The notes beneath the pieces were generated by a model. The model searched no databases and was not told where the DNA came from. It saw only the letters and a program-made list of their open reading frames with translations. A program made the position numbers and the translations under genes. This document shows positions 1 through 9,440 of a DNA stretch of 64,000 bases, piece by piece. Source of the DNA: Pseudobacteriovorax antillogorgiicola (GTDB lineage Bacteria > Bdellovibrionota_B > Oligoflexia > Oligoflexales > Oligoflexaceae); the NCBI RefSeq assembly GCF_900177345.1, contig NZ_FWZT01000028.1:1-64000 (forward strand). Direction: 5' to 3'. Every line of letters begins with the position of its first letter. Within the stretch, counting starts at the first letter, position 1.

Positions 1-123
1 AAATAAAACTGAAACCATATTTCGAACCCGAATACTCAGGTCGACTAATACATTAGGAGCGAAAAAAATCTAGAAGTTAAGTTTTAGGGTAGCTTTTCTA
101 ATAAAATTTCGGATTTGGGTTGT
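1..123. other. window edge, no gene seen
   Basis: The first 96 bases hold no supportable gene. From base 97 a tandem duplication begins, described separately. The window starts here, so an upstream gene could end just outside. Confidence 0.5.
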
Positions 124-147
124 CTAATAAAATTTCGGATTTGGGTT
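97..147. repeat. 26-bp tandem duplication
   Basis: Bases 97-122 and 123-147 are two head-to-tail copies of the same 26-bp unit (identical over the 25 bases that can be compared in the second copy). The second copy contains the last codons and stop of the small reverse-strand helix-turn-helix gene. The period is not a multiple of three. It looks like a slippage or repair duplication at the broken end of that gene. Confidence 0.85.
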
Positions 148-297
148 AATCGCTTGGGCGATCTCGTTCAGATCAAAGAGTCTTTGCCCACCTGGTGTTG
201 TGCCAGCAACCTTAATCTTATCAGCGTTTGCCCATCTTCTAAGAGTATCAGGATGAACTCCGAGTTGTTTTGCTGCTTGTGTCAGTCGTACTTTCAT
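124..297 (-). CDS. MerR-type HTH protein, likely remnant
   Basis: A 57-residue protein made of a single MerR-like winged helix-turn-helix. The run AAKQLGVHPDTLRRWA followed by GGQRLF is the pattern of the N-terminal domain of IS607-family TnpA serine recombinases and of stand-alone excisionase/MerR-like proteins. The inner Met (MKVRLTQ) is chosen because family members begin this way; a Met six residues upstream is also possible, and no clear ribosome site precedes either. An IS607 TnpA would continue for about 150 residues into a resolvase domain. Here the frame stops straight after the HTH, inside a 26-bp duplication. I infer a remnant or a stand-alone DNA-binding protein; no partner gene is visible. 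Confidence 0.5.
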   Translation of the reverse strand: MKVRLTQAAKQLGVHPDTLRRWANADKIKVAGTTPGGQRLFDLNEIAQAINPNPKFY

Positions 298-315
298 ATC
301 GAAAAATATATGCAA

Positions 316-744
316 TTAGCATAGTCATGTCAAGACTAATCTAGAATATTTCTAGCTGCTTCTAGCCCCCTGGGATTCTTTATTCAATACACCGTAAAAC
401 GCCTTCCTTCAGGTGGGCGATATGGGGTTCACCGTATCCTTTCCCCCTGGGCAGGCTATTCTGGGAACGTTTTCGATAGTGGTACGATATTTTGATTCCT
501 ACATTTTCACTAGCAACCTAATATTACCCACTCAAATCACCTATCAAACGCAAAATAGCTAGCCCTCCAACCAAAGTTCGTCTCGCAAAATAAATTCTTA
601 CGAAGAAAAATGATTCCCCCAGAATCAATTAACTTCTATTAAACTTGGAACAACCGAAAACTAAGAGTCAGCTTGAAGCCCGGTCTACCCAGACCACTTG
701 TCTCATCGACAGGTTGCCTCGAAGCAGGAAGGAGTGGTCAGCCA
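316..744. other. intergenic leader of BLUF operon
   Basis: No gene is seen in this AT-rich gap between the HTH gene and the BLUF gene. Three short perfect inverted repeats lie in its last 140 bases: 611-616 with 622-627, 682-686 with 691-695, and 699-702 with 708-711. The ribosome site AGGAAGGAG is at 726-734. It could be a structured mRNA leader; no known riboswitch class was recognised. Confidence 0.45.
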
Positions 745-1134
745 TTGATTTATAACCTAGCCTACTATAGCACCCCGAGGGACGGCCTAAACGATGAAGA
801 TATTGCTGCCATTCTAAAGGTGGCTCGCAAATACAATAAAAAGAACGATATCAGTGGCATTCTCATCTATGAAAACAATCTATTCCTCCAAATTCTCGAA
901 GGGGAGAAAGACAGAGTGAAAGACCTTTTCGATCGTATCCGAAAAGATCCTCGGCATCATAATATTCAACCCTACGTTCAATCTCTCGCCAGCGACCGAA
1001 TCTTTCGCGACTGGTCTATGGCATACAAAAACCTAAATACGCTTGGTCTTCACTGGGTGGACGATTTACTTAAACTGGGTGATAAGAAACATCAGTATTT
1101 TGAGAGCCTTAAAAAAATCAGGGAGCAGTTATGA
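745..1134 (+). CDS. BLUF-domain blue-light receptor
   Basis: A stand-alone BLUF (blue-light sensing using FAD) protein of 129 residues. The flavin pocket residues fall at the same spacing as in AppA (Tyr21, Asn45, Gln63, Trp104): here Tyr7, Asn31, Gln49 in FLQILEG, and Trp90 in FRDWSM. All photochemically required residues are therefore present. The start is a TTG at 745, ten bases after a strong AGGAAGGAG, which gives the typical N-terminus MIYNLAYYS. An upstream in-frame TTG at 673 would add 24 residues with no family support. The stop overlaps the start of the next gene (ATGA), so this is the first gene of a translationally coupled operon with a periplasmic binding protein and a hybrid kinase. 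There is no output domain; signalling probably goes through a partner. Confidence 0.9.
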   Translation: MIYNLAYYSTPRDGLNDEDIAAILKVARKYNKKNDISGILIYENNLFLQILEGEKDRVKDLFDRIRKDPRHHNIQPYVQSLASDRIFRDWSMAYKNLNTLGLHWVDDLLKLGDKKHQYFESLKKIREQL

Positions 1135-2348
1135 AAGGTCACTTTACCCTGCTTATCCTATCAGGTCTTATTGGGCTTCCTGATCGCCTCAGATCCGAGG
1201 ACAAGCCAGCTCTTGAAATCTGGCTTGATGCAGATTTCACCAACTATCGTGAATCTTCTGTAGCGATCGAAATGGGTGCGCAACTTGCCATTGAAAACCA
1301 CGGTTCCGCAATTCAGGGACGCCAGATCATTATTAAGCGAGTCGATCACCGTGGCAACAGCAAACGGAGTAAACGGAATATTCAGAGCTTTAAGACCAGT
1401 GAACAGGGTCTAGCAATGATGAGTGGTATTCACTCTCCTCCCCTTCTAGCTCACAGAAAATTGATCAATGAGGAAAAAGTTCCATTTTTAGTCCCTTGGG
1501 CAGCTGCTGGACCAATCACCCGAGCGGAAGGCCCATCAAACTATATCTTCAGACTGTCTATAGACGACTCTAAAGCCGGAATATTCTTAAGCAACTATGC
1601 GGCAAGGACTTTGAAATCGACCAGCCCTTGCCTGCTCCTGGAAGACACTGGCTGGGGCACGTCCAACCTAAAAACTATGGGGCTAGGCTTTCAAGAAAAT
1701 AAGGTTCAGATCGCTAAGGTCGTTCGCTTTCAATGGGGAATTAAAAGCAACCAAGCAAAACATATTGCTGCGAAACTTTACGATGCAAACTGCGACTTAA
1801 TTCTCTTGGTAGCGAACTCAAAGGAGGGCGCGATCCTCATCAACGCCCTAGCCCATCACCCAGAGCCCACTAAAATTCCCGTACTATCCCATTGGGGAAT
1901 CACAGGTGGTGACTTTCATGAAGTTGTGCCTCATAGCATTCGCAGTCTCCTAAATCTGAAATTTATCCAGACTTCCTTTAATTTTAACCAGATAAAAAGC
2001 ACTAGAAAAAAGCAAGTTTTCGACAGGCTTATTCAGACAAATCCAGATATTCGGTCCAGCAGTGACATTAAGGCTGGAACTGGTGTCAGTCATGCCTATG
2101 ACTTGACATCGATTGTGCTACTTGCACTCCAGTCCATGGATCTATCGCAACCTATCACCAAGCTAAGGGAGCAATTAAAGCACTCCTTGGAAACAAAGCC
2201 GTTGAGGTTCGATGGTTTGGTTAAATCCTACAAAAACCCATTTAAACCATATCGAAAAGACAATCCTGATGCCCATGAAGCACTGACCCTAGAAGACTTT
2301 GCCATCGGTTACTACAGCAAAGACAACGTGATCTTAAACGTGGAATGA
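1131..2348 (+). CDS. periplasmic ligand-binding protein (type 1 fold)
   Basis: A 405-residue protein with an N-terminal export signal (hydrophobic TLLILSGLIGL at residues 6-16) and the fold pattern of the Leu/Ile/Val-binding, ABC-type periplasmic binding proteins. Visible family features include the early AIEMGAQLAIE helix, the VPFLVPWAAAGPITR segment near 120 and repeated beta-alpha units. No ABC permease or ATPase is adjacent. It overlaps the BLUF stop by four bases and is followed six bases later by a hybrid histidine kinase with a periplasmic sensor region. I infer that it is a solute receptor that presents its ligand to the kinase and does not drive uptake. The ligand is unknown. Confidence 0.8.
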   Translation: MKGHFTLLILSGLIGLPDRLRSEDKPALEIWLDADFTNYRESSVAIEMGAQLAIENHGSAIQGRQIIIKRVDHRGNSKRSKRNIQSFKTSEQGLAMMSGIHSPPLLAHRKLINEEKVPFLVPWAAAGPITRAEGPSNYIFRLSIDDSKAGIFLSNYAARTLKSTSPCLLLEDTGWGTSNLKTMGLGFQENKVQIAKVVRFQWGIKSNQAKHIAAKLYDANCDLILLVANSKEGAILINALAHHPEPTKIPVLSHWGITGGDFHEVVPHSIRSLLNLKFIQTSFNFNQIKSTRKKQVFDRLIQTNPDIRSSSDIKAGTGVSHAYDLTSIVLLALQSMDLSQPITKLREQLKHSLETKPLRFDGLVKSYKNPFKPYRKDNPDAHEALTLEDFAIGYYSKDNVILNVE

Positions 2349-2354
2349 CTTGCC

Positions 2355-4418
2355 GTGAAGAAGCTGACCTATAAATTTATTATCTATATCTTCGGCTCTA
2401 TCTTTGCCTTAGGTTCTTGCTTTCTTGGCTTGTTCCTATTCAACCTATCCACGTCTCTAGACCTGGTGTTTCAGCAGCAGGGACGCTCAGAAATTCAAAC
2501 CTTTCGCGAATCATTGAAGACATTTCTAAGGTCAGTTGAACGATCTCACCGGGAGAAGGCTGCTCACACTGAAATCATCAACGCGGTGGTTCAGGAGTCC
2601 GTACATAAAGCCTACCTAAAGGATCTCTTGGAACAGTTCACCATCATCGACGATCTGAGCCAAAGTCGTATCTACGATTTCGAAGGCAAGCTTATCTTAG
2701 AGACCATCCACCCTGATCTCAACCTCCAGCCCGACCAGTGGCAGGCCATCGAGACCAAGCTAGAGCCTATAATTAACGGTAAGCTTGACCATGTTCTAAC
2801 CCATATCCAAAGGTCAGACCAGAATCACGTCTTAGCAATTCTCCACCCCATTAAATACCAAAACTCTATAGAAGGAGTGCTCGTAACCATAGGGAAGCCA
2901 AAGTTTGATGACGTCTTCAAAGGTTTTCTGAGGCAGGATCTACGAAAGATCGAGGTTTTAGACAGCCAACACCAACTGGTCCAGAGTTTTAAAAAACCCG
3001 AAGCTAAGGATGAATCCTTCGATATCGAATTTACCGAGGCTATCAAGGAACACGGTCTTATCTTAAAACTATCGTTGAATACTTCATTGGCATCAAGTGC
3101 CTTGGTCAGGCTATTTTCGCAAAATCTCCTTATTCTGATTTTCATTGTGATCATCGCTGCGTTTCTCATCAGTCGCACTGGTTTTAGCCTCATCGTCGCT
3201 CCTCACATCGAACTGAACAGAGAGAAGGAAAGAGCGGAAAATGCTGAGAAGGTAAAAAGCGAGTTCCTTGCAAACATGTCCCATGAAATCAGAACCCCTT
3301 TGAATGGTATTCTAGGCATGGTAGAGTCATTGCAGGACACTCCGCTACAAGCCTCACAACAACGCATGCTTAAATTGATTTCTGTCTCTGGTGAAGCTTT
3401 GCTCACCATTATCAACGACATTCTTGATCTATCTAAAATCGAGAGCGGAAAGTTGCAGCTAGAGGCGCGGCCTTTCCCTTTCAAAGAGCTGATTGAATCG
3501 TGCAAGCACCTACTCGAGCTAAAGGCACAAGAAGGTCAAAATACCATCACTCTATCGATCGCGCCTGAAGTCCCTGATTTTATAGTGGGCGACGAGGTTC
3601 GCATGCGGCAAGTCATTTTCAATCTTCTTTCCAATGCGATCAAATTCACTGAAAACGGCGAAATTTTAGTGACCTGCAAAGTATACGAGAAAGCGGATGC
3701 CTCCAAAAATCTCTCTGTGTCGGTAAAAGATACGGGAATTGGAATTTCTGAGGCCAATCAGGCGAAGCTATTTGAAGCTTTCACCCAGGCAGATACGTCT
3801 ACAACTCGAAAGTTTGGCGGAACCGGCCTCGGTCTCTCCATCTGCTATAAGCTGGTAAAACTCATGGGTGGTCAGATTTTTTTACAGAGTGATCTTGGCA
3901 AAGGCAGTGAATTCACCTTTCTCATACCTTTAAAAGAGGCTCAAGCACCAATACAAGACCAAATCCCTAGCGAGAAATTGGCTAGGAACTCAAACCAGGT
4001 ACTTCCTCCGGACTTAAAAATTCTTGTCGTGGAAGATAATAAAATCAACCAAGAGCTAGCTGTAAGTATATTTGATAGACTTGGCTATAAGATCCATCTT
4101 GCAGAGAACGGCATTGAAGCGGTGGAAAAAGTATCCCAACAAAGCTTCGATGTGGTTTTCATGGATATGCAAATGCCCAAGCTGGATGGAGTTGAGGCCA
4201 CGAAACAGATTGTGGCGGCACTAGGCGAGACCCGTCCCCCGATTATTGCCCTAACTGCTAACGCTTTTGAGCAGGATCGAAGGCGCGCAATCGAAGCAGG
4301 AATGGTTGGCTTCATCACAAAACCTTTCAAGAAGAAGATGATCATTCAGGCGATCCTAGATCACGTCAGACCAGCTGACAATCACGTAGAAGCGACCCCC
4401 TTAAGAAGTAACCAATGA
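2355..4418 (+). CDS. hybrid sensor histidine kinase with receiver
   Basis: A 687-residue membrane kinase. A GTG start gives transmembrane helix 1 at about residues 5-28, a periplasmic sensor region to about 250, helix 2 at about 252-275, then a short coiled linker. The HisKA motif [12 protein letters not shown] carries the phospho-accepting His310. The ATPase domain shows the N box ([10 protein letters not shown]), G1 (DTGIGIS) and G2 (GGTGLGLS). The C-terminal receiver (from about 555) has Asp604 in [13 protein letters not shown] and the conserved Lys in FITKPF. There is no Hpt domain or output domain, so a separate Hpt protein is needed for a phosphorelay; a free Hpt protein is encoded at 12.3 kb. 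It is the third gene of the BLUF / binding-protein operon, so the kinase may integrate ligand and light inputs. Confidence 0.92.
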   Translation: MKKLTYKFIIYIFGSIFALGSCFLGLFLFNLSTSLDLVFQQQGRSEIQTFRESLKTFLRSVERSHREKAAHTEIINAVVQESVHKAYLKDLLEQFTIIDDLSQSRIYDFEGKLILETIHPDLNLQPDQWQAIETKLEPIINGKLDHVLTHIQRSDQNHVLAILHPIKYQNSIEGVLVTIGKPKFDDVFKGFLRQDLRKIEVLDSQHQLVQSFKKPEAKDESFDIEFTEAIKEHGLILKLSLNTSLASSALVRLFSQNLLILIFIVIIAAFLISRTGFSLIVAPHIELNREKERAENAEKVKSEFLANMSHEIRTPLNGILGMVESLQDTPLQASQQRMLKLISVSGEALLTIINDILDLSKIESGKLQLEARPFPFKELIESCKHLLELKAQEGQNTITLSIAPEVPDFIVGDEVRMRQVIFNLLSNAIKFTENGEILVTCKVYEKADASKNLSVSVKDTGIGISEANQAKLFEAFTQADTSTTRKFGGTGLGLSICYKLVKLMGGQIFLQSDLGKGSEFTFLIPLKEAQAPIQDQIPSEKLARNSNQVLPPDLKILVVEDNKINQELAVSIFDRLGYKIHLAENGIEAVEKVSQQSFDVVFMDMQMPKLDGVEATKQIVAALGETRPPIIALTANAFEQDRRRAIEAGMVGFITKPFKKKMIIQAILDHVRPADNHVEATPLRSNQ

Positions 4419-4432
4419 GCGTTCAAAGGTCG

Positions 4433-5746
4433 TCACGCTGAATTTGACAAGATTTGAGGCTCGTCGAGAAGCCTGTGGAAGACCTGTTTGTTGTGGCTCG
4501 CTCCACGAAGAATCAAACCATGATCCTGGAGTGTGAGAACTTGAAACTGATCACGAACTCGGTTCGGTAGGCTATTGTATACAAGCTCCTGGATTATCAG
4601 CAATGAACGATCCTCTTGGAGTGCCTGTGATAGCTGCGAGCGTAGCTCATTGATACGCTCTGCAACGATCAGGGCTTCTCCATAGAGTTGATACTCCACG
4701 GGTAAACCTTGGGTATAATAGCCTTCTAATTGACCTCTTGTGATGGTGATAGTGCATGATATGTGTCTTGGATAAGAGAGCCCAGTAATCAGCTCTAGAA
4801 ACTTGGCATTAAACTTCTCAGCAAGGGTCAGTGCAAGTTCTGATGGCGATTGATCTTCAGAGCAGGCAAATGGAAAACCGATGGTGCAAACGAATTTGTC
4901 GCCGAACTCACTCACTCGATAAGCATCGACAACCGGCCCCTCACCAATACGATGATCCTGCCCCTCAGCGAGGATCATCCTGCTAAAGTTGCTAAATAGT
5001 TCACGAAAAATGCACTGAGCCTGTTCATGTTTTACCGAACTGGAATCGTTGATCTGAAAGATTAGACAGCAACCCGCGCCCTCCTTCACTGGCATCGTTT
5101 CTTCCAGAAGTTGCCCTCCTGAGATCATGCTTACTTGATGCGGATACAAAACTTTACGCACTTCATTTGAGCTATGCGTGACTTCCCGCCGCAGGCTAGA
5201 ATACTCGCGGCTTTTGCGGTGGTGAACAGCGTTGTTGATAGCTGTACTTATCCCTGAAAACGCAAAGAAGAACAGAAATAGCTTTTCATCGACACCAAAG
5301 TCGATCGAAAGAGCATAGATTAAAACGATAGCCAATAACAAATTAGCAAGTGCAAAGGCTAAGGTTTTGCTAAAGCCAAAGTTGGATTTTATATATAAAA
5401 GACCAAATGAGAATAGAAAAAGCAGAACGAAGCCATTGTATTCAGGGTTAGCTTGTAGACCTGCAAATTGCCCCCAGATCCCATGGGCAGCAGTAAGACA
5501 TAACGTTACAAATTTAGGAGATAGGGACAGCTTATCGATGATAAATGGAGTATTTAAAACACAACCTAAGAAAACGAGAGCACCAGGCACCAGAGCAAAG
5601 TGAATAAAATTAATGTTTGCTGGAGAATCAAAGATAAAGCTAAAAACATAAATTGAAACAATAACTAAGCCCCATCCTACAATGCCAAATAACGACATCA
5701 GGATACCAATTTTAGACTGACGGTTTAGCTTAGACCAAGACATCAA
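4433..5746 (-). CDS. membrane protein with degenerate class III cyclase domain
   Basis: A 437-residue protein with about six transmembrane helices in residues 15-165, a short linker, and a C-terminal region homologous to the cyclase domain of the divergent neighbour (shared YPHQ motif at the linker and the same order of blocks). Class III cyclases need two metal-binding Asp residues. Here the first is replaced by Gln231 (IFQINDS), while the second, Asp283 in EFGDKF, is kept. The Lys just before it in the neighbour (VKEMGD) is Ser here. The transition-state Arg in the AERIN segment is kept. I infer a catalytically weak or dead cyclase that may act as a regulatory or heterodimer partner. It is transcribed divergently from the 7TM-DISM cyclase across 126 bp. 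Confidence 0.75.
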   Translation of the reverse strand: MMSWSKLNRQSKIGILMSLFGIVGWGLVIVSIYVFSFIFDSPANINFIHFALVPGALVFLGCVLNTPFIIDKLSLSPKFVTLCLTAAHGIWGQFAGLQANPEYNGFVLLFLFSFGLLYIKSNFGFSKTLAFALANLLLAIVLIYALSIDFGVDEKLFLFFFAFSGISTAINNAVHHRKSREYSSLRREVTHSSNEVRKVLYPHQVSMISGGQLLEETMPVKEGAGCCLIFQINDSSSVKHEQAQCIFRELFSNFSRMILAEGQDHRIGEGPVVDAYRVSEFGDKFVCTIGFPFACSEDQSPSELALTLAEKFNAKFLELITGLSYPRHISCTITITRGQLEGYYTQGLPVEYQLYGEALIVAERINELRSQLSQALQEDRSLLIIQELVYNSLPNRVRDQFQVLTLQDHGLILRGASHNKQVFHRLLDEPQILSNSA

Positions 5747-5872
5747 GATTTCAATCTCCTCGTGCCTAATGATCGGGATTTCTATGGGTTTCCTGAATGG
5801 GAGCGCGACAAGCTTTAGTTAGTCTCATAGCTTACCGAAAAAAAATGGAGATTTTCTATACTTTGAGCATTC

Positions 5873-7867
5873 ATGTACCAGTTAATAAACAGTCTCCTCA
5901 TCGTTTTAGGCCTAGCTCTAGGTAGTAATACACTACTGGGAGCAGAAGTCGAACCCCTGACCGCCCCAGTTTTGTCCCTGGACGAAAACGAACAAGCTTG
6001 GAGTGGAGCCTATATCAATCGCTATGCCGACATCCGTCTCCATAGGGAAAATCTCGATTTCCAAACAGTGGATGATATTTTCGATACTTTGCCGCAAAAT
6101 TCCTTCAGTTTTCAGGATAAGGCCGCGAATCTTGGAAAAATTGACGATTCAGCTTATATTCGGCTGTTTATAGAAAGCACCGATAATGATCTGATCTTCC
6201 TTAGTATCAATCATCGATTTGTTGAGTTCATCGAACTCAGAGTCCTTAATCCGAGTGCTCGTGAGCATTTTCAGCGGAGTGGAGCTAGCGTTGATATGAG
6301 CGAACGCCCCATCCCATCTCGATCGTTCCTGTTTCCAGTTCGTCTTGAGAAAGGACTCAATCAAGTTGACTTCAAGGTGGGTGGAAAATACACCATCAAT
6401 ATTCCCCTCAGGATCTGGTCGGAGGAAGGCTTAGACCTCTATCAGGATAGTCGGAACCTTCTTATTGGTATGGCCGTTGGGGCTATGCTCATCATTGCGA
6501 TATATAATCTGATCATCGCAGTCTTGTTACGAGACTCGACTTTCTCAACTTATAGCTTATTCACTTTCACACAAGTAGCCCATCTTTCATACACCTTTGG
6601 TATTATGCAAGTATTTGCCTATAAGTTTTTTCATATCTCATTAATTCCACCCATATTAGGCTCCACTTTGATCATGATCGGATTGCTGGTATCGTCTTTC
6701 TTTATTCGCAGTTTCTTTCTGATCCCAAGGAAGAGTTGGCTAGGTTTTACCTGGTCAGCCTTTGAGTTACTAACAATCGTCTCTATTCTAGCCTCCTCGA
6801 TAAAACACCAGCACTCCAGCACCGCTGTTTTCATTTGTGGAACCATTGCAACCATTCTCATTATCTATACCTCTCTTATGGGCATCATAAGAACCAGGGA
6901 TGACACTTATATCAAGATTTATGCAGCGGGGTGGCTGCTTTATGTTCTCGGAGGGGTGACAGCTCTTTACACTTCGTTTGGCTATATTGAGAGAAACTGG
7001 TTTACCGTACACGTTCACCTGTTCGTTAGTGTAGGCGAGCTGGTCCTGTTTTCTCTATCCCTCGGAGGGAAGATGAAGCGGACCGTTGATGGGTTTGAGG
7101 TGGAACAACGGATTTCTATGCATTCTTACCGCCAGCTAGAAAAGGTTTTTTATCCGCACCAAATTCGCTTGATCAAAGAAGGAGGTACTGTCGAAAAGAC
7201 AATGCCTACCTCCCCGGGAAAGGCCTGTGTGATCTGCTTTGACATTGTTAATAGCAGCCAGATTCGCCACGAACGAAGCAAGCAGTTTTTTCGCGCTGTG
7301 TTGCTAGGCTGTCACCAAGAATTATTAGAGGGCTACGATGATAGAAAGCTTCGTTCCCGCGGGTTTCGTGTGAAAGAAATGGGAGATGGCTTTCTTTGCT
7401 CTGTTGGCTACCCCTTTCAGGTTCCTGAAGGCGGATCATCAGAGCAAGCTCTAAAGCTATGTCTCGACTTCTACAAAATTTTTGAGGAAGAAGCCAAAAA
7501 GCTCGACTACATCGATGAGATCAATTGTAGTATGGGTGTGGTGCTAGGGCCGGTCCAGGGCCTCTATACGCAACACCCTCCCATTCAATACGATTTAGAG
7601 GGATCGGCTCTAGTCCTTGCCACTCGGTATGAAGCAGCGAGGAAGATCGATCTTGATCCAATTGATCTGTTTAAGGGTAGTACAATCACGGTGCAAGAAA
7701 CTGTCTTTCTCAGCCTTCCTGAGCCCTTACGGCAAGAATTTACCGAGGTAGCTTTAACACGACCTCAGGCGCAAAAGCTGGACGACCCCGATGCTGTGTC
7801 TCTTTACGTATTAGATCTTCGGAATTCTGAAACTGGATCGACTTATCTCAGCCAAAAAGCCTCTTAA
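5873..7867 (+). CDS. 7TM-DISM receptor adenylate/guanylate cyclase
   Basis: A 664-residue receptor. Residues 1-24 form a signal peptide. The next 170 residues are a periplasmic beta-sandwich of the 7TMR-DISMED2 type. Seven transmembrane helices span about 195-395, followed by a short coiled linker and a class III nucleotide cyclase domain (about 420-610). Metal-binding Asp457 (CFDIVNSS) and Asp505 (EMGDGF) are both present, with a Lys (501) at the usual base-selecting position and Arg in LATRYE. The Asn expected four residues before that Arg is replaced by Val, as in the paralogue. Activity is therefore likely, with Lys favouring ATP, but the nucleotide is not certain. The divergent paralogue at 4433-5746 lacks the first Asp. 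Confidence 0.85.
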   Translation: MYQLINSLLIVLGLALGSNTLLGAEVEPLTAPVLSLDENEQAWSGAYINRYADIRLHRENLDFQTVDDIFDTLPQNSFSFQDKAANLGKIDDSAYIRLFIESTDNDLIFLSINHRFVEFIELRVLNPSAREHFQRSGASVDMSERPIPSRSFLFPVRLEKGLNQVDFKVGGKYTINIPLRIWSEEGLDLYQDSRNLLIGMAVGAMLIIAIYNLIIAVLLRDSTFSTYSLFTFTQVAHLSYTFGIMQVFAYKFFHISLIPPILGSTLIMIGLLVSSFFIRSFFLIPRKSWLGFTWSAFELLTIVSILASSIKHQHSSTAVFICGTIATILIIYTSLMGIIRTRDDTYIKIYAAGWLLYVLGGVTALYTSFGYIERNWFTVHVHLFVSVGELVLFSLSLGGKMKRTVDGFEVEQRISMHSYRQLEKVFYPHQIRLIKEGGTVEKTMPTSPGKACVICFDIVNSSQIRHERSKQFFRAVLLGCHQELLEGYDDRKLRSRGFRVKEMGDGFLCSVGYPFQVPEGGSSEQALKLCLDFYKIFEEEAKKLDYIDEINCSMGVVLGPVQGLYTQHPPIQYDLEGSALVLATRYEAARKIDLDPIDLFKGSTITVQETVFLSLPEPLRQEFTEVALTRPQAQKLDDPDAVSLYVLDLRNSETGSTYLSQKAS

Positions 7868-8006
7868 AGAAAACCGACACACCTCGGTCAGTGTGTACTT
7901 GGGCTTTGGTTGATGGGCGATAGCGTGTATGGTATTGGTGCTCGAAGCCATATGCTTCAAGCTCATATTTTCTTTTGAATCCTTTAGTTAGTAGTGAAAC
8001 GCACCA

Positions 8007-9425
8007 ATGACAGAAAAAATAAAGATCCCCCACACCCTGATTTTATTGCTCGCCATGATGCTTGTGGCATACCTAGCCACATGGATCGTTCCCCAAGGTT
8101 TTTTTGAAACCATCACCTTAGACAATGGCCGCCAGTCCGTCGTTCCTGGCACCTTCCAATTGAGTGAGGAAAAAACAAGGCTCACTCCCATGGATTTCTT
8201 CGTCGCAATTCCACGAGCTTTTGCCGGTGCTCAGGATGTTATCTTCTTTGTATTTATTATCGGAGGAGTCTTGGCCATCGCTCGGTCGACGGGGACTATT
8301 GATGCCCTCATCGGAAGTCTACTGGAACGCTTCGGCAAGAAACCTCACATGCTAATCTTCATGGTGATTTTCAGTTTTGCAATGGCTTCTGGCGTGATTG
8401 GCGCAGCAGGCGAATATATTCCGTTTATTCTTATCCTGGTGGGCCTGTGCCGGGCCATGAGATTGGATGCCATGACCGCAGTGGGTATGACTGTAACTGG
8501 CTATGGTATCGGCTATGGTGTGTCTGCCTTCAACCCTTTCACCGTGATGATTGCCCAGAGCATTTCGAATGTACCCATATACTCAGGCATCGAGCTCCGT
8601 TTGGCAATTTTTGTACCCTTTGTAGTGATCGGATTTCATCATGTCTGGTCTTATGCCAAAACAGTACTGGCCAACCCAGATGCATCATTGACAGCACACA
8701 TTCCCTGCCCACTTAAAGGCACGGACAAAGCCAATTACCCTAAAATTACCTTGGCACACAAACTGATTCTACTTGGCTTGGTTGTTACCATCATCACTGC
8801 GGTCTGGGGCATTTCACAGCATGGTTGGTATCTCGATGAGCTTGGTGCTCTGTTTATTCTCTGGGGACTGTTCACTGTCATCGTTGGCAGGCTAAATGCC
8901 GACGAAGCTGCAGAGCAATTCATCGAGGGAGTGAAGGAACTTGCGAACACCGCTATGTTAGTGGGCGTAGCAAGAGGCATTGCCTTGATTCTAGAAGATG
9001 GTCAGATCCTTCATTCTTTAGTCTATGGTATGTCGTTCCCCTTATCATACGTCGGTTCTGAGATCGCCGCTGTGGGTATGCTAGTGATGCAGACTCTATT
9101 GAATTTATTCATTCCCTCAGGCAGCGGCCAAGCCTATGTCACCATCCCCTTACTGGCACCTGTTGGGGACCTAGTCGGTGTTAACAGGCAGGTGGTTGTG
9201 CTTGCTTATCAGTTTGGTGACGGATTTTCTAATATGATCATACCAACAAACGCCGTGCTCATGGGCATCATCGGAATGGCAGGGATTCCCTATCATCTGT
9301 GGTTTCGATTCTGTTTGCCACTTCTGACAAAGCTTATGGTCGCAGCAGCGATTGTGTTGGTTGCAGCAGTGCTACTTGACTATGGAGCAGACGTGCAACC
9401 TGTGCTGTCGATCAACGGGAAGTAA
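8007..9425 (+). CDS. YfcC-family membrane carrier
   Basis: A 472-residue integral membrane protein with 11-12 predicted helices. It matches the YfcC / C4-dicarboxylate anaerobic carrier-like family: an N-terminal helix ending in ATWIVPQGFFE, the internal GVIGAAGEYIPF and GYGIGYGVSAFNPFT segments, and the late LFIPSGSGQAYVT and QFGDGFSNMIIPT motifs. The last two are the duplicated re-entrant loops of this superfamily. Relatives are annotated as basic amino acid antiporters or short-chain carboxylate carriers; the substrate cannot be told from sequence. It is a single gene, convergent with the pyruvate kinase homologue 15 bp downstream. The ribosome site is weak. Confidence 0.85.
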   Translation: MTEKIKIPHTLILLLAMMLVAYLATWIVPQGFFETITLDNGRQSVVPGTFQLSEEKTRLTPMDFFVAIPRAFAGAQDVIFFVFIIGGVLAIARSTGTIDALIGSLLERFGKKPHMLIFMVIFSFAMASGVIGAAGEYIPFILILVGLCRAMRLDAMTAVGMTVTGYGIGYGVSAFNPFTVMIAQSISNVPIYSGIELRLAIFVPFVVIGFHHVWSYAKTVLANPDASLTAHIPCPLKGTDKANYPKITLAHKLILLGLVVTIITAVWGISQHGWYLDELGALFILWGLFTVIVGRLNADEAAEQFIEGVKELANTAMLVGVARGIALILEDGQILHSLVYGMSFPLSYVGSEIAAVGMLVMQTLLNLFIPSGSGQAYVTIPLLAPVGDLVGVNRQVVVLAYQFGDGFSNMIIPTNAVLMGIIGMAGIPYHLWFRFCLPLLTKLMVAAAIVLVAAVLLDYGADVQPVLSINGK

Positions 9426-9440
9426 GTCTCCCGTAAAACC

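Noticed and set aside
1131-2348. Binding protein as part of an ABC uptake system
   Set aside because: No permease or ATPase gene lies beside it, and the next gene is a sensor kinase.
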